From the NCBI GenBank assembly GCA_003612405.1, contig RAYR01000018.1, forward strand, positions 1 to 64,000: a stretch of 64,000 bases of DNA. Direction: 5' to 3'. This document shows positions 18,534-27,809 of this stretch, one piece after another. Both the position numbers and the translations under genes were made by a program. Position 1 is the first letter of the stretch. Each line of letters opens with the position of its first letter. Below the pieces are notes generated by a model that worked only from the letters and a program-made list of their open reading frames with translations, was not told the origin of the DNA and did not search any database. This stretch comes from a bacterium 0.1xD8-71. GTDB taxonomy: Bacteria; Bacillota; Clostridia; Lachnospirales; Lachnospiraceae.

Positions 18534-19394
18534 ATGCTCAAAGGATTGTATACGGCGTATACGGGGATGCTGAATGAACAGCACAGAATGGATGTGCTGG
18601 CAAATAATCTGGCAAACTCTACGACGAATGGCTACAAAAAAGAAGGCACTACCAGCCAGGCGTTTGATAATGTGCTGGCCTATAAGATTAAAGACTTGTC
18701 GGAGCCGGGAAATCTTCCCAGATCCCTTGCCAGGAACAGGGCAGTGGATCAGAATGAGTTAAACAATCCCGATAATGAAGATTATCTGGAGCGCAGAGTC
18801 AGGAGAACGGGTTTAAATCTGGGTGTCAAGATTGGTGAAAACTATGTGGATTACTCGGAGGGCCCCATCAAGGAGACGGGGAACCCCTTTGACCTGGCAA
18901 TATCGGACAGAGGCTTCTTTGCGGTGGAATACACGAACAAAGCAGGGGAAACCTCTACCAAGTATACAAGAGACGGTAATTTTACCATGAATTTACAGGG
19001 GTATTTGGTAACCCAGGACGGGGACTTTGTACTGGATGAAAATGGACGCCGGATTCGGATGGAGACAGAGCTTCCGGTGAGTATTGACCGAAACGGCAAT
19101 GTAACCCAGAATGGTGCCTTTGTGGCGACCATAGGGCTTACAGACTTTGAGGATTATGATTATCTGGAGCGTTTTGGGGAGAATTATTTCCAGCCGATAG
19201 AGGGAGCGGAAGAGACGGACGAGGTGGCGTCGCAGATTTACGCCGGTTATCTGGAAATGTCCAATATCTCCGTGGTGACAGAGATGGTCAATATGATAAC
19301 ATTACAGAGACAGTATGAGAGCAACCAGAAAGTGATTACTACATATGATGACACACTTGATCAGGCAGTGAGTCAGATAGGCAGATTGAACTAA
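18534..19394 (+). CDS. flhO: Flagellar hook-basal body (rod) protein, FlhO/FlgF-FlgG type
   Basis: 286-aa axial flagellar protein, exported by the flagellar type III system to build the distal rod. N-terminal signature MDVLANNLANSTTNGYKKEG and C-terminal helix EMVNMITLQRQYESNQKVIT are the coiled-coil-forming ends shared by all rod and hook proteins. 18 nt after mbl, with AGAGGGAA before the ATG, so probably co-transcribed. A longer insert after the N-terminal helix resembles FlhO more than standard FlgG. Confidence 0.88.
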   Translation: MLKGLYTAYTGMLNEQHRMDVLANNLANSTTNGYKKEGTTSQAFDNVLAYKIKDLSEPGNLPRSLARNRAVDQNELNNPDNEDYLERRVRRTGLNLGVKIGENYVDYSEGPIKETGNPFDLAISDRGFFAVEYTNKAGETSTKYTRDGNFTMNLQGYLVTQDGDFVLDENGRRIRMETELPVSIDRNGNVTQNGAFVATIGLTDFEDYDYLERFGENYFQPIEGAEETDEVASQIYAGYLEMSNISVVTEMVNMITLQRQYESNQKVITTYDDTLDQAVSQIGRLN

Positions 19395-19418
19395 GCAGGT
19401 GTACAGGAGGCGGTAAAA

Positions 19419-20237
19419 ATGGTTAGAAGTTTATGGTCAGGCGCGACCGGCATGAACGCACAGCAGACAAATGTAGATACGATAGCAAATAACCTTGCCA
19501 ACGTCAATTCCGTGGGATATAAGGCACAGGTGACACAGTTTAAGTCATTGTTATATCAGAATCTTCAGACTGTAACGACGACGGCTAATGGAGATCCGAA
19601 ACCGACCAGTTCCCAGGTGGGACTTGGCGTGCGTACATCTTCCATTAACTCCATCTTTACCCAAGGCAGTCTTCTGGATTCTGACAGTGATACGGCTTTT
19701 GCCATTGAAGGAGAAGGCTTCTTTGCAGTACGCGGCGAGGATGGCAATAACTATTACACAAGAAACGGTGATTTTACATGGGCGCTTGCCAGTGATAACC
19801 GTATGACACTGACCAATGCGGACGGTCTTCCGGTTCTGGATTCTCAGGCCCGCGCGATTGTACTGCCGAGGACATACGTTGCAAGCAGATTATCCATCAA
19901 TGAGGACGGGGAAATCTGTTATCCGGATGAAACCAACAGCCCGGTACCCATTGGTACAAGAATCGGCACTTTCCAGTTCAGTAATCCCGGCGGTCTCAAC
20001 AGAGTAGGAGATACCCTTTTTGCGCCGACTGATGCCAGCGGCCGTGTTATCAACGAGGATACCAATGCAGAGGTAGAGAAGAGCAGAATCGTACAGGGAT
20101 ATCTGGAAGGCTCCAATGTACATGTAGCGAATGAAATGGTTAATCTGATCGTAGCACAACGTGCCTACGAGATGAACTCCAAGTCCATAACCACCTCCGA
20201 TTCCATGTTGGAAGTGGCTAACAACTTGAAGCGTTAG
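19419..20237 (+). CDS. flhP: Flagellar hook-basal body (rod) protein, FlhP/FlgG type
   Basis: 272-aa paralogue of the preceding gene. N-terminal NVDTIANNLANVNSVGYKAQ and C-terminal NEMVNLIVAQRAYEMNSKSI are the conserved rod-protein ends; the middle is the FlgG-like beta domain (FAIEGEGFFAV). AGGAGG precedes ATG 19419. The tandem pair with mbl matches flhO-flhP of Bacillus; functionally these correspond to distal rod subunits. Confidence 0.88.
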   Translation: MVRSLWSGATGMNAQQTNVDTIANNLANVNSVGYKAQVTQFKSLLYQNLQTVTTTANGDPKPTSSQVGLGVRTSSINSIFTQGSLLDSDSDTAFAIEGEGFFAVRGEDGNNYYTRNGDFTWALASDNRMTLTNADGLPVLDSQARAIVLPRTYVASRLSINEDGEICYPDETNSPVPIGTRIGTFQFSNPGGLNRVGDTLFAPTDASGRVINEDTNAEVEKSRIVQGYLEGSNVHVANEMVNLIVAQRAYEMNSKSITTSDSMLEVANNLKR

Positions 20238-20242
20238 CATGA

Positions 20243-20294
20243 GCAGTGCTAAAATGTAAGCTGACAAACCGAAGGTTTTCGAGTGAAGCACTGC
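20243..20294 (+). other. Hairpin in the flagellar operon
   Basis: GCAGTGCT (20243-20250) pairs with AGCACTGC (20287-20294) around a 36-nt loop that itself contains AAACC/GGTTT. No T-run follows, so it is more likely an mRNA processing or stability element than a terminator. Confidence 0.5.
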
Positions 20295-20329
20295 ATTATA
20301 AAACAGACTAATAACACGAGGACAACACT

Positions 20330-20680
20330 ATGAGTGATTTGACAGGATTATCCAATTATACAGATTATATGACCGATGCCAATCGTGTGGCTACGGAAAA
20401 TCTGCAAAAGCAGCTTGAAGAGTCGGCGAAAGCGAAGGAAAACGAAGCCCTTTTCGATGCCTGTAAACAATTCGAGGCTTATCTGTGGGAGCAGGTTTAC
20501 AAGGAGATGGAAAAGACGGTGGATCTCTTTGGCGATGACGATGACGGCTACGCTTCCAATATGGTTAACTTCTTTAAGGATTCTGTTATTCAGGATATTT
20601 CACAGCAAACCGCTTCTCAGGGTTCTAATTCCCTGGCGCAAATGTTATATGAACAGGCGAAACGCAACTACAATCTCTGA
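20330..20680 (+). CDS. Rod-binding protein (FlgJ N-terminal domain type)
   Basis: 116-aa protein corresponding to the rod-capping domain of FlgJ (PF10135-type): NEALFDACKQFEAYLWEQVY and LAQMLYEQAKRNYNL are typical. The muramidase domain of proteobacterial FlgJ is absent, as is usual in Firmicutes, so wall digestion must come from another hydrolase. Position after the two rod genes supports the assignment. ATG 20330 preceded by CGAGGACAA. Confidence 0.82.
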   Translation: MSDLTGLSNYTDYMTDANRVATENLQKQLEESAKAKENEALFDACKQFEAYLWEQVYKEMEKTVDLFGDDDDGYASNMVNFFKDSVIQDISQQTASQGSNSLAQMLYEQAKRNYNL

Positions 20681-20700
20681 CAGTAGTTACAGATAATGCG

Positions 20701-20732
20701 ACGGACTGCTTTGAAAGGCAGTCCGTTCTTGC
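20701..20732 (+). terminator. Hairpin, possible terminator after the flagellar genes
   Basis: ACGGACTGC (20701-20709) pairs perfectly with GCAGTCCGT (20718-20726); only a weak T-rich tail (TCTTGC) follows, so termination may be partial. Confidence 0.5.
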
Positions 20733-20784
20733 GTATAAGGCACCCTGCTACGTTGCCGTACAGGGAAGAGGGCAAGAATACTTT

Positions 20785-23019
20785 ATGGAGACAATCAAGG
20801 GGTTTATAGAACACATTATATACCGCAATCATGATAATGGATATACTGTACTGAATCTGATGGGTGATGGGGAAGAGATTACCTGTGTGGGATTTTTTAA
20901 GACCATGGATCAGGGAGAAACGATTGAAGCCCAGGGAGAATATATTACACATCAGGTTTATGGCAGGCAGTTCAAAATAGAGCATTATAAGATACTGCCG
21001 CCGGATGATGTGGTGAGTATAGAGCGTTATCTTGGTTCCGGTGCCATAAGGGGTGTGGGAGAAGCTCTGGCGGCGCGGATCGTGAAGATGTTCGGTGCGG
21101 ATACCTATCGTATTATTGAAGAGGAACCGGAGCGGCTTGCCGAGGTGAAAGGGATCAGCATACGCAAGGCGCGGGAGATTGCAGTCACGGTCTATGAGAA
21201 GAGAGATGCCAGAGAGGCGATGACTTTCTTACAGACTTATGGGATATCCAACACCCTGGCTATTCGGATTTATGAGACTTATGGGCTGAATCTGTATGGT
21301 ATCATGAAAGAGAATCCCTATCAGCTGGCGGAGGATATCCATGGGATTGGTTTCAGGATTGCGGATGAGATTGCTGCCAGGATCGGTATTCACACAGATT
21401 CGGATTACCGCATCCGAAGCGGGATTCTCTATACACTACAGCAGGCCGGTGCTGATGGGCATTGTTATCTGCCGGAGAGCAGGTTGCTGGCGAGGGCAGG
21501 CGAACTGCTGGAGATTGCGCCGGAACTGATGGAACCGCAGCTACAGAATCTGGCGATGGATAAGAAGCTGGTTATTAAAATGCCGGAACATGGGGAGCAG
21601 GAGCGTAAAGTCTATGCTTCCAATTATTATTATGCAGAATTGAACTGTGCAAAGATGCTGCATGATCTCAATATTACAGAAGAATTATTACCTGCCGAGG
21701 AGGCTGCTGTTCTGTCGAAAATCGATCAGGTGGAGGCAGACCTTGAAATCGAGCTGGATGAACTGCAAAAACGGTCGGTGTTAGAGTGTATCCGGAACGG
21801 TATCTTTATCCTGTCCGGGGGCCCCGGCACGGGAAAGACTACCACGATCAATGCCATCATACGGTATTTTCTGTCTCAGAAGATGGATATCTTTTTGGCG
21901 GCGCCCACAGGCAGGGCGGCCAAGCGTATGACGGAGGCCACCGGATATGAGTCCCGCACAATACATCGGCTTCTGGAGCTGAATGGTGCCGTTTCCGAGG
22001 AGGCCAGGGCGGCTCGTTTTGAACGAAATGAAGAGAATCCCCTGGAAGCGGATGTGATCATTGTGGATGAGATGTCCATGGTGGATATTTTCCTTTTCCA
22101 GGCACTTCTGAAAGCAATTCCGGTGGGAACGAGACTGATCATGGTGGGGGATGTAAATCAGCTTCCGTCGGTAGGGGCAGGACAGGTCCTGCAGGATCTG
22201 ATGCAGAGCGGCTGCTTTGAGACAGTGGTGCTGGAAAAGATATTCCGGCAGGCCAAAGAGAGTGATATCGTGCTAAATGCCCACAGGATTCATGGCGGGG
22301 AGGATTTGGTGCTGGATAACAAAAGCAAGGATTTCTTTTTTTTGGAAAGAAATGACACGGATGTTATCTATAAACATATGATACAGTTAATATTAGATAA
22401 ACTGCCGCCTTATGTGGGGACACAGTCTTATGAAATCCAGGTGCTGACTCCCATGCGGAAAGGGAAACTGGGAGTAGAGGTTTTAAACGGTATTTTACAG
22501 AAATATCTCAATCCGCCTTCTCCCGCGAAAAAGGAGTGCCAAGTGGGGGATACGCTGTTCAGAGAGCAGGATAAGGTCATGCAGATTAAGAATAATTACC
22601 AGCTGGAATGGGAAGTTGTCAGCAGATATGGCATCCCCATTGATAAAGGAAGCGGTATTTTTAACGGGGACATCGGCATTATTCTGTCCATTGATGACTA
22701 TGCCCATGAGGTGGTGATCGAGTATGATGAGCATCGCCGCGTGACCTATCAGTATGCGCAGCTTGACGAGATAGAACTGGCTTATGCTGTTACGATTCAT
22801 AAATCCCAGGGCAGTGAGTATCCGGCTGTAATTATGCCGCTTCTATCCGGGCCGCGTATGCTGTTTAACCGCAATCTCCTCTATACCGGAGTGACACGTG
22901 CCAAAAACTGTGTTACGATTCTGGGCAGCCGGGAGACCCTTCGGGAGATGGTGGCAAATAACTATCAGAATCGCCGGTTTACAGGGCTTTCAGATCGGAT
23001 CAGGGAAGTCATTCTGTAG
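20785..23019 (+). CDS. recD2: RecD2-type ATP-dependent DNA helicase
   Basis: 744-aa superfamily 1B 5'-3' helicase. The N-terminal part contains helix-hairpin-helix-like segments (YLGSGAIRGVGEALAARIV; NTLAIRIYETYGLNLYGIM) typical of RecD2 rather than RecBCD-bound RecD. Helicase motifs: Walker A LSGGPGTGKTTTIN, motif II IVDEMSMVD, motif III GDVNQLPSVGAGQVL, and the C-terminal VTIHKSQGSEYPAVI. Probable role in replication or mismatch-repair-associated DNA unwinding. The ribosome-binding site (AGAGGG) lies rather far from the ATG. Confidence 0.92.
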   Translation: METIKGFIEHIIYRNHDNGYTVLNLMGDGEEITCVGFFKTMDQGETIEAQGEYITHQVYGRQFKIEHYKILPPDDVVSIERYLGSGAIRGVGEALAARIVKMFGADTYRIIEEEPERLAEVKGISIRKAREIAVTVYEKRDAREAMTFLQTYGISNTLAIRIYETYGLNLYGIMKENPYQLAEDIHGIGFRIADEIAARIGIHTDSDYRIRSGILYTLQQAGADGHCYLPESRLLARAGELLEIAPELMEPQLQNLAMDKKLVIKMPEHGEQERKVYASNYYYAELNCAKMLHDLNITEELLPAEEAAVLSKIDQVEADLEIELDELQKRSVLECIRNGIFILSGGPGTGKTTTINAIIRYFLSQKMDIFLAAPTGRAAKRMTEATGYESRTIHRLLELNGAVSEEARAARFERNEENPLEADVIIVDEMSMVDIFLFQALLKAIPVGTRLIMVGDVNQLPSVGAGQVLQDLMQSGCFETVVLEKIFRQAKESDIVLNAHRIHGGEDLVLDNKSKDFFFLERNDTDVIYKHMIQLILDKLPPYVGTQSYEIQVLTPMRKGKLGVEVLNGILQKYLNPPSPAKKECQVGDTLFREQDKVMQIKNNYQLEWEVVSRYGIPIDKGSGIFNGDIGIILSIDDYAHEVVIEYDEHRRVTYQYAQLDEIELAYAVTIHKSQGSEYPAVIMPLLSGPRMLFNRNLLYTGVTRAKNCVTILGSRETLREMVANNYQNRRFTGLSDRIREVIL

Positions 23020-23036
23020 AAAGGAATAATTTTATA

Positions 23037-23759
23037 ATGAGTTTCATACAATCACTTCGGGATCTTATTCTGGATCTCCTGTTTCCCAGGCGGTGTCCTG
23101 TCTGCGACCGTCCTGTCGCACCTTTTGGACGCCTTATCTGTACCTCATGTGAACAGATTTTTACATACATTAAACAACCATACTGCCTTAAATGTGGCAA
23201 GCCGCTTGTGCATGAAGAGCAGGAATACTGTCAGGATTGTACTATACGCAGGCATTTGTTTGACAGGGGGCGGGCAGTATTTGAATATAAAAGCATATCG
23301 GATTCGCTGTATCGTTTTAAGTATAAGGGAAGGCAGGAATATGCCGCTTATTATGCTTCCTGTATGGCGGATAAGATGCGGGATTTTATCGCAGGGTGCC
23401 ATGCAGATGCACTTGTGCCCGTCCCCATTCACAAAAGCAGGAGGTATCAGAGGGGATACAATCAGGCGGAGGTGCTTGCAAGGGAACTTTCCGTGCTGAC
23501 AGGCATCCCTTTGGTCACAAATTTGATCCTGAGAGTACACAAAACAGTACCTATGAAAGACTTATCTGTAAGAGAGAGACAAAATAATTTGAAAAAGGCT
23601 TTCAAAATCTGCCGTAATGATGTAAAATTAAGTACGATTATAATTATTGATGATATCTATACCACAGGAAGCACCATAGATGCCATGAGTTATGAATTGA
23701 GAAAAGCAGGGGTAGAACGAATTTATTTTATGTCGCTTGCCATTGGCAGAGGGGCATGA
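23037..23759 (+). CDS. comFC: ComF family phosphoribosyltransferase-like protein
   Basis: 240-aa ComFC/GntX family protein, linked to DNA uptake in competent bacteria. N-terminal zinc finger CPVCDRPVAPFGRLICTSC plus a second CxxC pair (CLKCGKP...CQDC), then a PRTase fold with the PRPP loop IIIIDDIYTTGSTIDAM. It follows recD2 by 17 nt and precedes yvyF, an order like the Bacillus comF-yvyF region. Enzymatic substrate unknown. Confidence 0.9.
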   Translation: MSFIQSLRDLILDLLFPRRCPVCDRPVAPFGRLICTSCEQIFTYIKQPYCLKCGKPLVHEEQEYCQDCTIRRHLFDRGRAVFEYKSISDSLYRFKYKGRQEYAAYYASCMADKMRDFIAGCHADALVPVPIHKSRRYQRGYNQAEVLARELSVLTGIPLVTNLILRVHKTVPMKDLSVRERQNNLKKAFKICRNDVKLSTIIIIDDIYTTGSTIDAMSYELRKAGVERIYFMSLAIGRGA

Positions 23760-23788
23760 ACAAAAATTTGTCAGCAGGAGGATAAAGT

Positions 23789-24196
23789 ATGAATGTAAGA
23801 AATTGCAGAAAGTGTGGAAATCTTTTTAACTATGTATCCGGGCCACCGATCTGTATGGCTTGCAGGGATGCACTGGAGCAGAAATTCCAGGAAGTTAAGG
23901 CGTATATCCGGGATAATGCACACGCAACGATTCCCCAGGTGTCTGAGGATTGTGATGTGTCTACGAACCAGATTCATCAGTGGCTTCGGGAGGAGCGCCT
24001 GGAGCTGGCAGAGGGATCCAATATTTCCCTGAATTGTGAGAACTGCGGCGCTGTAATTCTGACAGGGCGTTTCTGTGCCAAATGTAAGAACAATATGGCG
24101 AATCAGCTCAATAGCAGCATCAAAAAACCGGAAGTGAAGAAACCGGAGCCGAAGAAGGATCAGAAAGAAAATCCTAAGATGAGGTTCTTAAACTAA
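23789..24196 (+). CDS. yvyF: Flagellar-region zinc-finger protein YvyF (TIGR03826 type)
   Basis: 135-aa small regulator-like protein. N-terminal Cys pairs CRKCG...CMAC, a helix-turn-helix-like middle (ATIPQVSEDCDVSTNQIHQW) and a second zinc ribbon CENCG...CAKC. The tail is rich in KKPE repeats. Matches the family found between comFC and flgM in Firmicutes; no flgM follows here. GGAGG precedes ATG 23789. Function undefined; association with flagellar expression is from genomic context. Confidence 0.8.
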   Translation: MNVRNCRKCGNLFNYVSGPPICMACRDALEQKFQEVKAYIRDNAHATIPQVSEDCDVSTNQIHQWLREERLELAEGSNISLNCENCGAVILTGRFCAKCKNNMANQLNSSIKKPEVKKPEPKKDQKENPKMRFLN

Positions 24197-24221
24197 ATCC
24201 GGTCAAACATTGGAGACTTGT

Positions 24222-24617
24222 ATGCTAAACGAAGAGAGAATCATCCTGATGACCCAGATGGCGTCTTATGAGGCTAACGAGGGAAAGAAAAACGTGGCCA
24301 TAGGAAGCTATTTTCGGAGTGATTATATAGGATGGCAGGTACTCAAATCCATTATAAGTGCAACCATCGCATTTGTAGTGGTTTTTGCTATGTACATTTT
24401 TTATGATTTTGAAATTTTTATGATGGAGATCTATAAGATGGACCTCCTGGAATTTGCGAAGGACGTTCTGTTCACATATTTAAAGTTTGTGGGCGTTTAT
24501 GCGCTTATTTCTTATTTGGTTTACTCATTCCGTTACAGCAGGGCGAGGAAGAGCCTGCGGCTGTATTATGCGAATCTGCACAAACTGGCAGGTATGTACA
24601 AAAGCGGAAGGTTTTAA
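24222..24617 (+). CDS. Unknown two-TM membrane protein
   Basis: 131 aa, not recognised. An N-terminal cytosolic stretch (1-38) is followed by two TM segments (about 43-65 and 86-108) separated by an acidic, Met-rich loop. The C-terminus is basic (RYSRARKSLRLYYANLHKL). Start set at ATG 24222 with GGAG upstream. It sits 12 nt ahead of another membrane protein and then cdaA, so it may be co-expressed with the c-di-AMP cyclase; this is context only. Confidence 0.7.
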   Translation: MLNEERIILMTQMASYEANEGKKNVAIGSYFRSDYIGWQVLKSIISATIAFVVVFAMYIFYDFEIFMMEIYKMDLLEFAKDVLFTYLKFVGVYALISYLVYSFRYSRARKSLRLYYANLHKLAGMYKSGRF

Positions 24618-24629
24618 CTGAGAGGATAA

Positions 24630-25604
24630 ATGATGACTACCTTACTTGTTGCAAAACAGATTTTGATGGCAATATACAGTAAATATGAAGTGTATATTAC
24701 GCCTCTTCTGAAATTTTTACTGGCGCTTGTGACGCTTCTCGTGATCAATTCCCGGCTGGGATACATGGAGAGCATTGACAAATTGACAGTGGTGTTGATT
24801 GTGTCTCTTATGTGTTCTTTCATGCCGATGAATTTTATCGTTGTAGCAGCGGCAGTGTTTACCATGCTCCATCTTTACAGTTTTAATTTAGAGACAGCAG
24901 TGGTGCTGGGAATAGGATTCTTACTGATGTTTTTGCTGTATCTGCGGTTTTCCCCGAAAGATACGGTGGTGATTGTTCTTTTGCCAATCTGCTTTTTGAT
25001 GAAGATTCCTTATGTGATACCCATTTCCATGGGATTGATTGGCACACCGGCTTCGGCGGTGTCTGTGGCCTGCGGCGTGATGGTTTATTACATGCTTCAT
25101 TATGTGGTGCAGAACACGACTGTGATTGCATCCATGGCAGATGAGGAGACCGCGGCAAAATTCAAGTTTATCATAGACGGTCTTCTTTCTAACCGGGAAA
25201 TGGTGATAACGATTGCAGCGTTTGGTATTACTGTAATTCTGGTATATATTATCAGAAGGCTGAGTATGGATTATGCATGGACAATTGCCATGACAGCAGG
25301 TGCTGTGGTAAATATCATGGTATTGCTGGTGGGAGATCTGATGTTTGATACGAATGTTGCGCTTTTTGGGGTGATCGTGGGGACGATCATATCCTTCCTG
25401 CTGGTGATGGTACTACAGTTTTTTGTATTTAATGTGGATTACAGCCGGACGGAAAAGGTGCAGTTTGAGGATGACGAATACTATTATTATGTGAAAGCCG
25501 TGCCCAAGGTAACTGTGGCAAGAGCAGAGAAAAAAGTGAAACAGATTAATACACAAAGAACTGCAAAACCGGTTCCAAGAACGAGAAGTACACACGAATC
25601 ATAA
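24630..25604 (+). CDS. Unknown polytopic membrane protein upstream of cdaA
   Basis: 324 aa, eight or so TM segments and a charged C-terminal tail (from about 270) containing an acidic patch EDDEYYYY and then a basic Arg/Lys stretch. I cannot assign a family from motifs. Ribosome-binding site GAGAGGA upstream of ATG 24630. The preceding gene ends 12 nt away and cdaA begins 26 nt after it. A role connected with c-di-AMP or envelope homeostasis is possible but not shown. Confidence 0.7.
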   Translation: MMTTLLVAKQILMAIYSKYEVYITPLLKFLLALVTLLVINSRLGYMESIDKLTVVLIVSLMCSFMPMNFIVVAAAVFTMLHLYSFNLETAVVLGIGFLLMFLLYLRFSPKDTVVIVLLPICFLMKIPYVIPISMGLIGTPASAVSVACGVMVYYMLHYVVQNTTVIASMADEETAAKFKFIIDGLLSNREMVITIAAFGITVILVYIIRRLSMDYAWTIAMTAGAVVNIMVLLVGDLMFDTNVALFGVIVGTIISFLLVMVLQFFVFNVDYSRTEKVQFEDDEYYYYVKAVPKVTVARAEKKVKQINTQRTAKPVPRTRSTHES

Positions 25605-25630
25605 AGCGTTAGAGGTAGGTGAAAGAAGGA

Positions 25631-26494
25631 ATGGAACAACTGAATAAGTGGATTGGGCCATATCTTTCCAACCTGCATATGCCCTCGATTCACTGGAACG
25701 ATGTAGCAGAAATAATCATCTTGACTTTTGTGGCTTACCATATCTTACTCTGGATTAAAAATACCAGGGCCTGGGCACTGTTAAAGGGTGTCATTCTGAT
25801 TTTGGTGTTTGTTCTGATCGCAGGATTTTGCAAGATGAATACGATCCTATGGATTGTGCCTAATATTTTCAGTGTCTGTGTGACTGCATTTATCGTGGTG
25901 TTACAGCCGGAACTTCGGGCGGCGCTTGAGGAGCTGGGACGTAAAAATATCTTTTCTTCCCTTCTGGATTCCGGTAAGCGGACTGACGGCCGTTTTTCCG
26001 ACCGGACGATCAATGAGATTGTGAAGGCATCTGTAGAGATGGGGAAGGCCAAGACAGGTGCATTGATCGTCATTGAGCATGATCAGCCGTTAAGAGAGTA
26101 TGAGAGAACAGGTATTGATGTGGATGGTATTATTTCAAGCCAGCTCCTCATCAATATTTTTGAGCATAATACGCCCCTGCATGACGGAGCCGTGATTGTG
26201 AGGGGCAACAGAGTTATCTCCGCCACCTGTTATCTGCCTTTGTCGGATAATATGGCACTCAGCAAGGATTTGGGAACCAGGCACAGGGCTGGGGTTGGTA
26301 TTTCGGAAGTGACGGACTCCCTGACCGTGATAGTTTCCGAGGAGACGGGTAAGATCAGTGTTGCCTATGGCGGACAGCTGGAAAGAGGACTTGATGCAGA
26401 CAGACTGCGGGCAAGGCTGTCGGATATCCAGGATAAACCGATGGAGGAGAAGAAGCGTAAACTCTGGAAAGGCAGGTCCGGGAATGAAGAATAA
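25631..26494 (+). CDS. cdaA: Diadenylate cyclase CdaA
   Basis: Makes the second messenger c-di-AMP from two ATP; membrane-bound, 287 aa. Three N-terminal TM segments (about 20-100) precede the DisA_N/DAC domain with HDGAVIVRGNRVI and GTRHRAGVGISEVTDSLTVI, both key for catalysis. Start at ATG 25631, with GGTGA about 8 nt upstream; GTG 25619 is an alternative adding four residues. The 3' end overlaps cdaR by 11 nt. Followed by cdaR and glmM, the standard Firmicutes module. Confidence 0.95.
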   Translation: MEQLNKWIGPYLSNLHMPSIHWNDVAEIIILTFVAYHILLWIKNTRAWALLKGVILILVFVLIAGFCKMNTILWIVPNIFSVCVTAFIVVLQPELRAALEELGRKNIFSSLLDSGKRTDGRFSDRTINEIVKASVEMGKAKTGALIVIEHDQPLREYERTGIDVDGIISSQLLINIFEHNTPLHDGAVIVRGNRVISATCYLPLSDNMALSKDLGTRHRAGVGISEVTDSLTVIVSEETGKISVAYGGQLERGLDADRLRARLSDIQDKPMEEKKRKLWKGRSGNEE

Positions 26495-27764
26495 GATCAC
26501 CAAAAACTGGGGACTCAAAATAGCCTCTTTCCTGTGTGCCGCCGGTCTGTGGCTTGTTGTGACCAATATCAATGATCCGGTAGTATCTTTCAGGGTCTCG
26601 GATGTGCCGGTCACAATCAGAAATGCCGGTCTGATCACGGACAAGGGACAGGTGTATGAGGTGTTGGACGGTACGGATATGATAGATGTGGTTACCATAT
26701 CGGCACCGCGTTCTGTGATTGATGCGTTGGATAAAAGTAATGTGGTGGCTGTGGCGGATGTGAATGATCTGACCAGCGTGGACACGATTCCCATCAAATT
26801 GTCCATCAATAAATATAATGACAAACTGGATACGATAAAGGGTAATATCGACAGTGTAAAACTGAGTATTGAAGAGAAGAAGACCAGGTCGCTGCCATTG
26901 CGCCCGAGTACTATCGGGGAAGTCAGAGATGGCTATATGATAGGAAATGTTAAGACGGATCAGAACCTGATCAGGATATCCGGTCCGCAGTCGGCGGTTT
27001 CCCAGGTCAGCAAAGCCCAGGCGGAAGTAGATATTTCCGGATTTGGCAGCAATATCGATACGGATGCTGATATCCGGCTCTACGATGAGGAAGGTAAGGA
27101 GATTAAGGCGGCCAATATCGAAAAGAGCATTTCCAAAGTGCGTGTCAACGTGGAAATTCTCCAGGTCAAAGAAGTACCGCTGATGTGTACAGTGACCGGC
27201 ATGGCATCGGAGGGACATCAGTTTACCGGAGAGATTGGGTATACAAGAAATACCATTCAGATAGCAGGCAGAAGTCAGACGCTGGAACATGTTAATGTGA
27301 TTGAAATTCCGGAGGGAGTTGTGGATATCACGGGTGCGGAAGAAAATGTCACAGTTCCGGTTGATTTGCATGATTATCTGCCGGAGGATGTGATTCTGGC
27401 CGATAAGGAGTTTAATGGACAGATAGAGGTCACTGCCCATGTTGAGCAGGAGACCCAGAGAAGCGTAAGGGTTCCGGTCAATAATATTGTATTTACAGGG
27501 CTGCCGGAGGAGTATGAGGCGGTCATTACGGAACCGGAGAATGAGTGCAGCATTATGCTGGTGGGTCTTGCTTCTAATCTGGAAACCGTTACAGCGGCAG
27601 ATGTCACTGCTGTCATAGATCTTGAATCCTGGATGGAAGATGAGGGAATGACGGAAGTGATAGAAGGCAGTTATTGGATTCCGGTGAAGACGATTATTGC
27701 TAATGATACTGTCAGACAGCGCGATGACACAGAAGTTCGTGTGCATATTATAGCGAAGAATTAA
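26484..27764 (+). CDS. cdaR: CdaR, YbbR-domain regulator of the diadenylate cyclase
   Basis: 426-aa extracytoplasmic protein with one N-terminal TM segment (about 8-26; GLKIASFLCAAGLWLVVTNI) and about four tandem YbbR domains, seen as repeats of VPLRP.../V.ISGP.SAV. It binds CdaA in the membrane and modulates c-di-AMP production. Start set at ATG 26484 inside the cdaA end, giving an 11-nt overlap; a much longer upstream open frame lies within cdaA and is not real. Not related to the CdaR-type transcription factor at 319, despite the shared name. Confidence 0.92.
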   Translation: MKNKITKNWGLKIASFLCAAGLWLVVTNINDPVVSFRVSDVPVTIRNAGLITDKGQVYEVLDGTDMIDVVTISAPRSVIDALDKSNVVAVADVNDLTSVDTIPIKLSINKYNDKLDTIKGNIDSVKLSIEEKKTRSLPLRPSTIGEVRDGYMIGNVKTDQNLIRISGPQSAVSQVSKAQAEVDISGFGSNIDTDADIRLYDEEGKEIKAANIEKSISKVRVNVEILQVKEVPLMCTVTGMASEGHQFTGEIGYTRNTIQIAGRSQTLEHVNVIEIPEGVVDITGAEENVTVPVDLHDYLPEDVILADKEFNGQIEVTAHVEQETQRSVRVPVNNIVFTGLPEEYEAVITEPENECSIMLVGLASNLETVTAADVTAVIDLESWMEDEGMTEVIEGSYWIPVKTIIANDTVRQRDDTEVRVHIIAKN

Positions 27765-27809
27765 TTCGCTTTATAATAAGATATGAATTTTAGGAAAGGA
27801 ATCAACACA

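Noticed and set aside
26358-26483. Long in-frame N-terminal extension of cdaR
   Set aside because: It lies inside cdaA in another frame; the ATG at 26484 gives the expected TM start and an 11-nt overlap.
26355-27746. 463-codon open frame on the minus strand opposite cdaR
   Set aside because: Shadow of cdaR: no ribosome-binding site, unnatural composition, no family resemblance.
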